NCBI GenBank assembly: GCA_029237695.1
Contig: CM055279.1
Location: 61,759,586 to 61,823,585, forward strand
Length of the DNA: 64,000 nucleotides
Source of the DNA: Conchocele bisecta
Lineage: Eukaryota > Mollusca > Bivalvia > Lucinida > Thyasiridae
Direction of reading: 5' to 3'
Shown here: piece by piece, positions 33,201 through 48,200 of the stretch
Position numbering within the stretch: position 1 is the stretch's first letter
Layout: every line of letters begins with the position of its first letter
The notes under the pieces: model-generated
What the model was told of the DNA's origin: nothing
Database searches by the model: none
Seen by the model: only the letters and a program-made list of their open reading frames with translations
Program-made: the position numbers and the translations under genes

Positions 33201-36200
33201 TATATCGGCGAACAATTTATCAGTACCGAAGTATGAAGCGGGAAAGTCATTGACAAATATTAACAAGAAATGCGTCTGTCGAACGCGGATGCCACCTGCA
33301 GCATATTTGAGAAACTGTGACAAATTGGTTAACCGAAAAGTGTGACAGACGGACGGACAGACAGATGGACGGACGGACGGTCCAAACACTATATGCCACC
33401 CGCTTCTTCGAAACCCGGTGGCATAAAAATAATAGCGGACATAGTATACATCCCTCAGTCACTCCGTGTTTAACATATGTATAGGTGGGACAGCGCTTGT
33501 ACCATTGACAGTACAGTAACAGTGGCACATTCCGTAATGTACCTTTCTTTACAGGCGGTGACACATACTGCAAACAAACCCACCTTTCTCACAGATGTCG
33601 CCGATGTAGCGCTGGGGACAACGACAACTGGCCTTGTCAAGCTGCGGCACACAGACCCCGCCATTCAGGCACGGGTTGAGGTTACACGGCGGCCCGTCGA
33701 ACTTCATGATGTGGTGTCGCTCCAAGGCCATGCCGATCGGCTCCTCAAGTAGACGCCCATTGATGTAGATCTAGGACAGAAGATTTTGCATATATTTCGG
33801 CTTCAACAACAACAATGCCAGTAGCCGATTTCACCAACATTGCAAAGTATACTTATCTTGCTAAGTACACTTTGAGGGAGAACTTTTCAATTTTAGAATA
33901 CTTTTATTAATTTTTATTATACTGAATTTATTACATTATCACATTTGGCTGTGATAATGTAATACATTCAGTATAATAATTCTGCAACTTATAATCATCA
34001 AATATATGCCGTTAGTTCTATATGACATAATGCATTTCGGGAAAAATAAATGATTACTCCCTCAAAGTATACTTTGCTAGAAAAGTATACTTTGCAATGT
34101 TGATGGAATAGGCTACTGATGTCACAATATACGCCCCCGAGGCATGGTCAATGAAGGGAAATAAGAGGCCTAAATGGGCCTATACGGCTCACCTGAAATT
34201 ATTATCCCCATTATATAGCAAATCAGAAACGGCACACGTGGTCGATTATATATATATAGTAAGTTCCATCAAAATATGTATAGTCCATTGTGGGGGAACG
34301 AATCACGGTTCAAGCCCCAAAAGGGAAAACGTAGGAAATTTATAGACCATGTAGTACCATAAATCATAAGATCTACCACCTCGGAAGGCGGCTGACCCTA
34401 TATTTGGAAATGAAGCATTTTACTAAAGTGACTTTTATGGACCTTTCGACCTTTTGGCGGCCATCTTGGATGTCGTAATCATCTGAGTCGACAAGAAATG
34501 CTCCAGAGTGATCGTCTCCTCGATACTATGCTATATGACATGACCAAAATGTGAAATTTGACCCTTACTTGACACCCCGGGCCCAGCCCATTTTTGATCC
34601 TGGAGTCATCATTTTAACAAATCTGAAAGAGCATTGACTATCGATCATACCTGCCTAGTTTCGTCGAAATCGATCCTATAGTTCGTGAGAAGAAGATTTT
34701 GTTTTATGAATTTGACTTAATTTTCTACAGCACACATCTTGGATGACCTCCATTTTAACAAATATGAAAAAGCTTCCCCCACGGATCATAACTGTGAAGT
34801 TTGACCAGCATCGGCCAAGCGGTTCACTCGAAGAAGACCTTTGAAATATATAATACATGTAAAATAATGACATTTCTGTGCTATCATGGATAACATAATC
34901 ATCCGATTTCGACAAAAAATGTCACAGAGTGATCGTCTCGTCAATACCTTCGATTCGACACATATTTATCATATTTGGTAAAATATACGTCCAGTTTAAC
35001 AGATTTGCAACGGAGTAGTGCATAAACCATCCGCGTGAAGTTTGGTCAACATCGGCCCAGCGGTTCAGAAGAAGATGTCGGTAGAGCGGACGTCACATAT
35101 ACCGTGTATGAATTGGATCGGTGGAAAAATAGTTCGCCATACAAGTCAAAAGTGACAATTTTGGAGTCGATCGAAAAGGGTGATGCTTTGGATCGGTGGA
35201 AAAATGTAGGACTAGTTCGCCGTACAAGTCAAAAATGGGAATTTCGTAGTTGAACAGGGGGGATAATTCCGTAAGGATTTGAGGTGGAGCGGAAAATGTT
35301 TGCGTTACGCATTGTGGGACTTTAGTATAATAATGTGAAATATGAACTCCATCAGTGGAAAACTGTAGGACTAGCTCGCGGTACAAGACTAAAGTTTATG
35401 GACGGATGGACGTACATCATGTACATATACAATGCCACTACACAAGGTGCATGATCACGTGATTATAACGAACAAAAACAATGGCTGAAAATGTTGAAAT
35501 CTTGCCTAAGTATAAGTATTATTTTATATTTTCCTTAATATGAAACGGATTTTGATGAAATATGGCGCAGCAAACGCGTCTTCATGAGCTGCACTTGGTT
35601 GTCCAGGGAGTTCGGCACAAGTTTGGGCCAAAATACAGAGACAATCAAATGCAGCTTAACAAGACACGTTTGATGCGCCATATTTCATAAAAATCTGCTA
35701 CGTAATAATATTACGAATACGTACTTTGAATCGGACAGATTCTGGCAGTTTCAGTACTTGTTGCTGTTGTTAGTACCACGTGATAATACACCTTGTACAT
35801 ATGTCCCGTTTTTCAAACGGGCGTATAAAAGGCAAGGAATACCCTGCAGGTTGTCATCATGCATATGGAACATTAACATTTTAACCCTTAGACCGCTACT
35901 CACAACAATTGTCGTCTGCTGTTGCTTTTATATCTTGTCTTATTTCTCAATAAAAACATGATTTGACAGCACTTCAGAATCATTTCCAATGGAAATGAGT
36001 CTGAAGTGCTGTCAAAGCATGTTGTAAATTATTCTAAAGTGCTGTCAAAGCGTGTTTTTGATGATAAAAATGGAAAATAGAAAATAAGATAGCACTGTAA
36101 GGGTTAATGACAATAAAGTAAACATGTGTGGCCATGAGTGACGATCTCCCCCTCAATATCAGCATCGCGACTACAGTAGAACTATGCCAGCCTTACCCTC

Positions 36201-39200
36201 TGAATGGCGCCCGACAGGTTGGCGCGGATGTTCGAGTCGGCCGGTATGTTGTGCCGGGCCCGGTATCCGCCCACCTGCACGCTGCCCGCCAGTTGGAGCT
36301 CGATCAGGTGGCCCTGTAAAACCAAACATACTAATTTGGCGTGATTAATTGAATGATTTTAACATCATGTCACAAATTGATTCGGTATTGTGAGAACAAC
36401 AGTTTTGTCGTATATAAGTCAAGGCGTATGATCACGTGGTACCACATATCTAGAATAAATGCTAGGTCTGTGGTGGTACTAACAACAACAACAAGTACTG
36501 AAACTAGCAGAATACATTTGATTCAAAGTACGTATTCTTTTATATTGTCCTTATTATGTAACAAATTTTAATGAAATATGGCGCATCAAACGCGTCTTGT
36601 TAAGCTGCATTTGGTGGTCTTTGTATGTTCGCCCAAACTTCTGTCGTTTTTGTCTACGGACACGGAAATCGATTCTTCGCAAAAACGACATAAATCTGTG
36701 CCGAACTCCCTGGACCACCAAATGCAGTTCATGAAGACGCGTTTGCTGCGCCATATTTCATCATAATCCGTTGCCTATAATTAAGGAAAATATAAAATAA
36801 TACTTACTTTGGAGTGGGCGACGTTGTTGTTGTTATAACCACGTGATCATGCACCTTGCAAGTATACGTGATAAAATAACTTGAAGCTCTTCGTTAATTT
36901 CTGTTTTTGAAGCAGACTGTTATAAATGAGAGAAAACAAAGGTATACACCATGGTTGCTGTATAAGAAAGTACATGTTTCAAAACTCTGAGTATATTCCA
37001 TAAATATGCACAGGCACTTTGTTGTATGAACGTATGAAGGTAGGACACTCGCCATATTTTCAACCAACGGAAGTGGTACTAGTGTACCTTGTGCGCTGTT
37101 TGCTGCTGGTCCCGGCCTTCGCGCGCGTTAGAATTACCGTATTAGCGAGCAGGGCCCAAGGTAAATAATCCACTTCCGTTGGTTGAAAAGATGGCGAGTG
37201 TCATACCTTCTAGATATTTATATCAGAATACACTTGGGTATGATTTAAAGAGTGTTTTCTCGTTCATACCACAAAGTGCCCGTGTAAATATGGTTACCGG
37301 TGATGAGGCAGTGTCCGGCGGGCGGCCGTCTATTATCAGCTCGGCGTCTTTGTCCGTCCGTCCGATCACCGCTCGATGCCATTTATCCAGCTCTATAGGC
37401 TCGGAACTCCTGCATGTGTGAACATTAGCAAACATAACTTGGTCGGTATATGCGTAAGGTGAGTTAGGCCAAACAAAATTGTTTGTTTTCGCTAACACCT
37501 GGACATAAAATAGGGTAGGTAGGTAGGCGAAACTTTTTTTTTCTCGATTTATTTTTTCCATTCACGACACACTTTTTGTACTGGATATGTTAGCCCTGTC
37601 TAGCTGAATTAAATGTTGTCGTCTGCTGGAAATGTTTTATTTTCAATATTTCTCGACAAAAACTTGGTTTTGACAGCACATGAGAATCGTCTCCAGCTGT
37701 CAAACCCAGTCATATGCAAATGAGACATGATATTTTTTAATTGTTTATACTAATTAAATGCGTCACCTGAAAACATAATATTTTCGACAGATTATACAGT
37801 ATGATCATTGCACATCAAAATATAAATACAGAGAATAAATAGTAATATCCGTTAACATTTTAAGGAAACACAGTTATCGCCCCTGATATCAGTGTGGAAA
37901 TTTATGTCTGACATAAAATGTATAATAATGACAATCAATACGTGGGGTAATGGTGAATGAATGTTTATTTTGCCAGAAAATGTCTCAGATGATGTCTCTG
38001 ATATAAACAACATGTTGTGCCTACAATGTGGGCATGTACCTTTAATATATAGAAAGATCGTTTAATTTTTATTACCGGTACACATATTTATAAGATGTCG
38101 GCAGAAATCTTGTTTCAGTAGATATACACACTGGATTTAAATAATTAAAACCAATCACACTGCTACGGAAGCCCATTAGGGCCACTTCACTTTTTTTTAA
38201 TTTCCATTTATTCAAGATGTTTTCTTGAATTTTCAAGATGTTTTTCTTGAATTTTCAAGATGCTTTCTTGAATTTTCAAGAAAAGATCTTGAAAATTCAA
38301 GAAAACATCTTGAAAATTCAAGAAAACATCTCGAAAATTCAAGAAAAGATAAAAAAAAGTGAAGTGGCCCTGATGGGTTTCTGTACACAGCCTGCACATA
38401 AACTGGTGATCACCACTACTAACACGTTATTTAACCCTTTCAACTATAAGGAACTAGAATGGACTGTGATATGCTAATGTTCCGACCAATCCAATGGTCA
38501 CAAAATGATTTTCAGATTCGTCCATTTATGAAAAGGGGGTGTTTTTGTTCTCAAAAATATTGAAATTACTTTCAAAAAGTGCAGATCCTGATGAGACGGC
38601 TCGTTACGAGCCGTCTCATCTGGATCTGCACTTTTTGCATAAACCGATATAACGGGATATCGGGTTCAAAGGGTTAAATATTAGTTAATACTGTGTAAAA
38701 TGAACACTTTTGATGTTAACAATTTGTGGAATAGTTATATGATTAGGTACACATTTAATTTCAGTAATCATATGTTTTTACATAATTTGATATCCCCAAT
38801 CTTTATGTCATGGGTGCACATGTTTGCTTTCGTTTTCTACAGTTTGCGTGATTACCTGTAGCCGATTTCACAAATTTGCAAAGTATACTTATCTTGCTAA
38901 GTACACATTGAGGGAGAAATTTTCAATTTAAGAATAAATTTATTAATTTTTATTATACTGAATGTATTACATTATCACAGCCATTTTGGCTGTGGTAATG
39001 TAATAAATTCAGTATAATAATGCTGCATACTTTTAATGATAATATGCAGTCGTTAGTTCTACATGTATATGGAAGAATGCATTTCGGGAAAAATATATGA
39101 TTAAAGTATACTTAGCTAGATAAGTATGCCTAGCGATTTTGATGAAATAGGCTACATCACTGACACCCACCTAATGAGCACGGGCCCGTCGCCCAAGTTG

Positions 39201-42200
39201 AAGCGGAACTCGAGGTACAGGTGGACAATGTTGAGGGATACGAAGTCACCGAGACCACCGATAAACTGGCTCGCCACCAGCAGCATTCCTACAAGCATGG
39301 ACAATAGTGAATATATGGATATTAGAATATGATGTTTATTCAATCAGGTGAGCTGATTATCATGAAAGTGGACCCAATTTATCTATGGGCCACATTAAAG
39401 GTGCATTTCACTCAGTAGGTACAAAATGTTCTAATTAGGAATTAAATAAGTGTATACTCAGGGGCGTATCCAGCATTTGGGAAACGGGGGTGGGGGGTGG
39501 TGTCTAGTTGCGAAGGTATACGTTGTGTCAGCTATACGGATATCATCATTTAGTAATATTTATTGTACTGATAGTGACTCGTGGTGCTATCAGGCTATTT
39601 TCATATGCAAATGAGGCATGCCTATTTGTTAATTATTTATACTAATTAAATGGTCACCTGAAAAAATAATATTTTCGACAGATTATAAAGTATGATCATT
39701 GCATATCAAAAAATAAATACAGAGAATAAATAGTAATGCCCGTTAACAGTTTATGGAAACACGGTTATCGTCCCTGATAGCAGTGTGGAAATTTACATCA
39801 GATATAAAATGTATAATAATGCCAATCAATACGTGGGTTAATGGTGAATGAATGTTTATTTTGTCGGACAATGTCGCAGATGATGTCACTGATATAAAGA
39901 ACAGTTTGTGCCTACTGAGTGGGCATGTACTTTTAACTCTTTGAACCCAAAAGCCCACTATAGCGGTTTATGCAAACAGTACAGACAAAGATCAAGATGA
40001 GCCGGCTCGTAACGAGCCGTCTCATCAGGATCTGCACTTTTTGAAAGTAATTTTCATATTTTATGAGAACAAAACATACCCCCCTATTCATAAATGTACT
40101 AGTCTGAAACACATTTTGTGACGATTGGATGGGTAGCACAATTAACATATCAAAATCAATTCCAGTTACTTATAAAGGGTGAAAGGGTTAAGAGTGATCT
40201 GATTACGGCTATTGGTACTAACCGTCTGGTTTGTGAGTGAGAAACCAGACCTCGATCGAGAGCTGTTTGGCCATGCTGTCGGGTATTGGTAGCACCATGT
40301 AGGAGTCGCCGACGAACTCAGGCACACTGACTTCTTCCAACTGCTCTGTAAGGTCAATCGATACTCACTCTGACAATTACACCAGTCAGGACATATGGGA
40401 CTCCTGTAGCCGATTTCACCAACATTGCAAAGTATACTTTAGTAGCAAAGTCTACTTTGAGGGAGAAATTTTCAATTTTATGATAAATTTATTAATTTTT
40501 ATTATACTGAATTTATTACATTATCACAGCCAATTTGGCTGTGATAATGTAATACATTCAGTATAATAATTCTACATACTTTTAATTATGAAATATATGC
40601 ATTTGTTAGTTCTATATAAAATAATGCATTTCAGGAAACATAAATGATTACTCCCTCAAAGTATACTTTGCTAGTATTAAGTATACTTTGCAATGTTGAT
40701 GAAATAGGCTACTGATCATCATATGATTCGAGCATAATTGCTTCCTAAATGTTATGGAATACACATAAAATGGCACAGTGTGTCACTTTTACCTGACTGA
40801 CCACACAACACGTATCGAATATACCCAATACTGTACCTATTATACGCCATTACAATATACCTGCATAGTGCAGTAGCTTAATATGGGGAGAGTACGTAAT
40901 GGCCCATGTGTGTTTATATATAGCATAGTGCAGTATACCCTCAAAACGGCGTTTCCTACATTAAGAATATTGGTCTTTCAACAGTCAGTAACCATGGTAA
41001 CAACAGTTATTGCAAACCGGTGTTATATATACAATGTATACCATGTGCTTGGAACATACCATATTCACAATACTGCCCTTCCCGGCCGACGGGGCAATGG
41101 CACAGGAGTTGCTGGCCCGATATGGTGCACGTGGCTGAGTGGTGGCATTGGCTGGTGGCACACCGGTCCGCCGGCTCCTCACACATGGATCCTATACAAT
41201 ACATAATAGTATTAGGTACATCATGGCCACACATTGGCACAAATACACGCTGACTGATAACTAAATGTTGCATCAGATGTGTGACACTAATCGATGATGC
41301 AGCATTAATAAATCCACGTTCTTTTTTATGAAGAACACATGATTCTCATGTTCGTGTCACATAAATGTTACCCGATAAATAGACTATGAGACTAGATTTT
41401 AGATATCACGTTTATCAGACTCGTTGTTTAGAACCGCTTCAGAAACGGTAGGAATTCCTTGGACTTAATATTAAAATTTTATAGAAATGTTCGTAAGTGC
41501 AAAATTATGATAGTCTGTAAATTTCACATTTCACATTTCACATTTTGTTTTCTTGTAAATAATTATTGGATTTACATTTATTGAGCAGCATATGTTCAAT
41601 AAATGTAAATCCATCAATTAAAATTTCCAGACGATCCTAAACATCTATAATAATATTTGGCAAATTCAGCTCGCAATCAAGCAATTTGATTGATTGTGCA
41701 CAGCTCAGGCACAATCAATCCTTATATAATAAACACATTGGCATACGTAACTAAACATATTTTAGTGATGAAAGTGAAAAAGCAATAGCGGATTTATAAA
41801 ACATTTTATCCACAACACGCCGACTGATAGATGTATGTTAAACCAACTGAACTAATACCTTTCACCGACTTCGACTCTAGTGACGGGTGTCGTACCTGTG
41901 TGACCCCCCCCGTCTTTCCTAGTGATGGGTGTCGTACCTGTTTTACCTCTGTCTCCCCTAGTGACGAGTGCCGGATCTGTGTGACCCCCGTCTCCTCTAG
42001 TAACGGGTGTCGTACCTGTGTGACCTCTGTCTCCCCTAGTGACGAGTGCCGTATCTGCGTGACCCCTGTCTCCCCTAGTGACGATTTCCGTACATGTGTG
42101 ACCCCCATCTCCCCTAGTGACGATTGCCGTACCTGTGTAACCCCCGTCTCCCCTAGTGACGTGTGCCGTGTATGTGTGACACTGTCTCCCCTAGTGATGG

Positions 42201-45200
42201 GTGGCGTACGCCGTATCTGTACGACCTGTCTTCCCCAGTGACGAGTGCCGTACCTGTGTGACCCCCCCGTCTCCCCTAGTGACGATTGCCGTACCTGTGT
42301 GACCCCCGTCTCCCCTGGTGACGATTGCCGTACCTGTGTCACCCGCGTCTCCCCTAGCAACGAGTGCCGTACCTGTGTGACCCCTGTCTCCGCTAGTGAC
42401 GAGTGCAGTACATGTGTGACCCTCGTCTCTCCTAGCGACGATTGCTGTACCTGTGTGACCCCTATCTCCCCTAGTGACGAGTGTCGTACCTGTGTGACCC
42501 CGTCTCCCATAGTGACAAGTTCTGTACCCGTGACCCCTGTCTCCCATAGTGCCGAGTGCCGTACCTGTATGACCCCCGTTTCCCCTAGTGACGAGTGCCG
42601 TACCTGTGTGACCGCGCGGACAGATACACTGGAAGAGGCTGGCGTCCAACATGACACACGTGCCCCCGTGTAGGCAGGGCAGGCTCTGGCACGGGTTCTC
42701 CTCACACGCACCTGGCGGAGTAACAGGGAAATGCCAGGTTAGTGTCATTTGGTGTGAAGTTTATCAGGCGATGCTAGGAAACGTGCGTAGGAATTCCGAG
42801 TTGTGCCGTGACGTCATGAACATCAAATTAATATTTTATATAACACATAATATAAATATTTCCTAGAATTATACAAATATTAAATAGAAATTTTAATTAT
42901 AAAATCCATCCAACAAGTGAAAACATTATTCGCAAGAGATGAGGAGAGAGAAACCATGAGATATTCTCAACATATGAAGGGATCAGTGGAAGAAGGGGAC
43001 TAAGTCTATATGGGACTTAGTCCCCTTACCCGTTCACAGTCGGTAAACATACCGATATAGCCTGTAGACATACCGACATAGCCTGTAGACATACCGATAC
43101 AGAATGTAAACATACCGATATAGCCTGTAGACATACCGATATAGACTGTAAACATACCGATATAGCCTGTAGACATACCGATACAGACTGTAAACATACC
43201 GATATAGCCTGTAGACATACCGACATAGCCTGTATACATACCGATATAGACTGTAAACATACCGATATAGCCTGTATACATACCGATATAGACTGTAAAC
43301 ATACCGATATAGAGTGTAGACATACCGATATAGACTATAAACATACCGATATAGCCTGTAGACATACCGATATAGACTGTAAACATACCGATATAGCCTG
43401 TAGACATACCGACATAGCCTGTAAACATACCGATATAGCCTGTAGACATACCGACATAGCCTGTAGACATACCGATATAGACTGTAAACATACCGATATA
43501 GCCTGTAGACATTCAGATATAGACTGTAGACATAACGATATAGACTGTAAACATACCGATATAGCCTGTAGACATAACGATATAGACTGTAAACATACCG
43601 ATATAGCCTGTAGACATACCGATATAGACGGTAGAAATACCGACACAGACGGTAGACAGACCGACATAGACGGTACACATACCGACATAGACTGTAAACA
43701 TACCGACATAGACTGTAGACATACCGATATAGACTGTAAACATACCGATATAGCCTGTAGACATACCGATATAGACGGTAGACATACCGACATAGACGGT
43801 AGACATACCGACATAGACGGTAGACATACCGACATAGACTGTTGACATACCAACATTGACGGTAGACATACCGACATAGACGGTAGACATACCGACATAG
43901 ACTGTTGACATACCGACATTGACGGTAGACATACCGACATAGACGGTAGACATACCGACATAGACGGTAGACATACCGACATAGATTGTAGATTTTCCGA
44001 CAAAGACGGTATATATACCGACATAGACGGTAGACATACATACATAGACTGTAGATATACCGACATAGACGGTAGACATACCGACATATACTGTAGACAT
44101 TCCGACATAGACGATAGACATACCGACATAGACTGTAGACATACCGACATAGACGGTAGATACGCCGATATAGCCTGTAGACATACCGACATAGACGCAG
44201 AAATACCGACATAGACGGTAGACATACCGACATAGAAAGTAGACATACCGACATAGAATGTAGGCACACACATATATTGTAGACATACCGACATATAGTG
44301 TAGACATACCGACATATACTGTAGACATACCGACATAGACGATAGACATACCGACATAGACTGTAGACATACCGAAATAGACGGTAGATACGCCGATATA
44401 GCCTGTGGTCTCACGGGACAGTGGGCAGCTAGCTTTAAAAAGGGGGTGGACGATTTTCTAAATACTTCACTACCGACCCAGTAAGTTACACCAGTGTGTC
44501 TATAAAAATAGGTTTATGAATATTTCTTGACTTTGGGAGGCTTGACAAGGTGTATTTTTTTAGAGTATTTCATAATTCTACGAAACTGAATGTTAGCTCC
44601 AGTTGATTTTGACATCTTGGAAAATGTCGCCTGCTATGCTGTCTCGCCGGTACGGTTTCGCGTCAGAATTTAAGGTATTTTTCGGGCATTTGTAGCGAAA
44701 ATTTGAGCTGGTTATGACCCCGCTTTGAAATCATTTTCAGAAAATGGTGTGGTGTTACAAGTGATAGAACAAGACATAACAAAGTATCTGTGCCTCATAT
44801 TTTCATGAAAACAATTCCGATAAATTCAGTCGTGTTGAAACTTTTGGCCAAAAATAGGTGGGTGGGGTAACTTTGTAAAAAATTAATTGAACACATCTGA
44901 TGCGGTTACTGAATTTGTATTGTGGCGCGCGATTTGTACTTCATTTGCGAGTATTTTTCAATACTTGTGCAAGAGCCTCCTTAACTGATTGTGAGAGGCG
45001 GTGATTTTTATAAGTCACCCGCCGCCCTCAGAAAAGCAGTCAATTTTGGCTATTTTCAACCGTCCCGTGATGCCTGTAGACATACCGACATAGACGTAGA
45101 AATACCGACATAGACGGTAGACATACCGACATATAATGTAGGCACACCGACATATATGGCAGACACACACATATACTGTAAACATACCGACATAGACTGT

Positions 45201-48200
45201 AGACATACCGAAATAGATGGTAGACATACCGACATAGACTGTAGACATACCGACATAGACTGTAGACAAACCGGCATATACTGTAGACACACGTAAATAT
45301 ACTGTAGACATACTGACATAGACTGTAGACATACCGACATAGACGGTAGACATACCAACATAGACAGTAGACACACCGACATAGACGGTAGACATACATA
45401 CACAGACTGTAGACACACCGACTTATATGGTAGACACACATATATAGACTGTAGACACACCGACATAGACTGTAGACATACCTGACATAGACTGCAGACA
45501 CACCGACATAGACCGTATACACACTGACATAGACTGCAGACACACTGACACAGACTGCAGACACACTGACATAGCATGTAGACATACCGACATAGACGGT
45601 AAAGACACTGACATATATGTTAGAGAGACCTACCGATATCGAGGCCGTCGAGGATCTGTGAGTCAGGGCTCGGGTAGCGCAGGCTGTAGACGGTGGCTAG
45701 CTGTAGGTGGCCCGCCGTCAGGCCACGTATACACCCCACAAACCCCAGGTTCATGCCCACACGCTCCTCCACGCTGCAATAATTATAGAACTAAACGACA
45801 CTGTTTGGAAAATGTAGCTGGGAATAAACGTTTAGCACATACGAGACCATTGAGACCGCTGAACTGTATTACATCAGGCAGATTGAATATTTTTTACGTG
45901 CAATGAAGTTAAACTGTATTCCAACGGGAATATTAAATGTTCTGTACAGTCGAGAAATAAATGTTAAAACATCATTTAAACGTGTAGATTAAATTCAATA
46001 TGCTGTACGTTCGATAATGGTAAACTTTATTCCAAAGAGACCGTCAACAGAAATATACGCTACATACGGTAACGTTAAACTGTATACCAGTGGGACGTTT
46101 CACTAAACTTCGTACGACTAAGATGTTCGTAAGTGCAGAATTATGATAGTCTGTAAATTTCACATTAAAAATGTTTTCTTGTAAACAATTATTGGATTTA
46201 CATTTATTGAGCATAGGCTGCATATGAAGCATACGCAGCATATGCTCAATAAATGTAAATCCATGAATTGAAATTTCCAGAAGATCCTAAATTTGCACTT
46301 ACGAACATTTTATTCGTGTTTAGTAAAACGCCCCCCAGAAGGAAGATTCGCTATCCTGTACATAATTAAAGAAAGATAAGCATACATGTTGCTGATGTTT
46401 CTGGGCAGGTATCCCAGGTAGAGCCGCCCGGACAGCGTCACGTGGTTCTCCGTACTGAGGCTGGTGGAGGCCATGGGCGCCAGGTCGTCCACGACCAGCA
46501 TCACGCTGTCGCCCTGTCGCTTGACGACCGCCTCATGGTACCCGTCCTGGGCCACGGCGTGTGGGTGCCGCATCTGGACTGGGCCCCGCCCCAGGTCATA
46601 CCTGCCAACATACACACCCGGGGTCATATAGTCACGTACATGTATACCAACATACATACACACCCGATGTCATGCAGTCGCGTACATGTATGCCAACATA
46701 CACACACACCCGAGGTCATACAGTCACGTAGTACTACATGTACGCCATGCAGTCGCGTACCTGCCAACATACACTCCACCAAAAGGCTGTGTACTTTCGA
46801 ATCCGGATAGTATGTCGTACTTTGTCGAACATCATCCAAAGGTCATTGTGAGCACGGTGCCGCAACCATTTGACTGAACTCAACATTTCACTCGACTGGT
46901 GATGTTGTTTAGCCGCAACCATTTGACTGGACTCAAAACTTCACTCGACTCGTGATGTTGTTTAGCCGCAACCATTTGACTGAACTCAAAACTTCACTCG
47001 ACTGGTGATGTTGTTTAGCCGCAAAGATTTGATTGAACTCAAAACTTCACTCGACTCGTGATGTTGTTTAGCCGCAAAGATTTGACTGAACTCAAAACTT
47101 CACTCGACTGGTGATGTTGTTTTAGCCGCAACGAATTGACTGAACTCAAAACTTCACTCGACTGGTGATGTTGTTTAGCCGCAAATTATGGTCATATCAA
47201 TGGATAGAGCTCAAATGATACATTAACCCTTACACTGCGAACTTAAACCATGTCGTCTGCTGTTTAAGTTATTGTTTTATTAATCCATCTTTTCGATTTA
47301 AAAACATCGTTTGACAACACTTTAGAATATTTTCCACAGGATATGATTATAAAGTGACGTCAACATAAAATATAAAACAAGAATTCCGCCACGGAAGCGG
47401 TGTCGCGCCTGCCGAAGCATTTGACCGTGAACATTACACGTAAATAAATTACCTTGACCTTCAGAATTTGGATGTGGGGTTGTGCATAATGAAGCATCAT
47501 CCGTAGACAAACATTGATGTGAAATATTATCAATGTCTGGAAAGGGGTTAAAGAGATATTGTGAAAAAACAATAACTTTAACGCATTTCTGTTACAAATC
47601 CGATGAACATTACAAGTAAATAAATGGACATTGACCTTCAAAATTTGGATGTGGGGGTGTGCGTAATGAAGCATCATTCCTAGACAAACATTGATGTAAA
47701 TATATCAAAGTCTGGTAAGGGGTTAAAGAGATATTGTGAAAAAAAATAACTTTAACGCATTTCTGTTACAAAAACCGGTGAACATTATAAGTAAATAAAT
47801 TACCTTGACCTTCAGAATTTGGATGTGGGGGTGTGTGCGTAATGAAGCATCATCCCTAGACAAACATTGATGTGAAATATTATCAAAGTCTGGCAAGGGG
47901 TTAACGAGATATTGTGAAAAAACAATAACTTTAACGCATTTCTGTTACAAAACCGGTGAACATTACAAGTAAATAAATGACCTTGCCTTGATAATTTGGA
48001 TGTGGGGGTGTGCGTAATGAAGCATCATCCCTAGACAAACATTGATATGAAATATTATCAATGTCTGGCAAGGGGTTAAAGATATATTGTGAAAAAAACA
48101 ATAACTTTAACGCATTTCTGTTACAAAACCGGTGAACATTACAAGGAAATAAATGACCTTGACCTTCAAAATTTGGATGTGGGGGTGTGCGTAATGAAGC

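Noticed and set aside
41806..42711. 301-codon frame of [16 protein letters not shown] repeats as a gene
   Set aside because: It is the 39-bp array. The EGF2 exon splices in phase to the exon at 41191, restoring the sixth Cys, so the array is intronic by default. Its in-frame nature is kept as a finding.
43034..44414. Very long minus-strand open frames (up to 411 codons) with MSTVYVG or MSVCLQS repeats
   Set aside because: They are three frames of the same stop-free 21-bp minisatellite within an agrin intron; no flanking domain or unique coding sequence.
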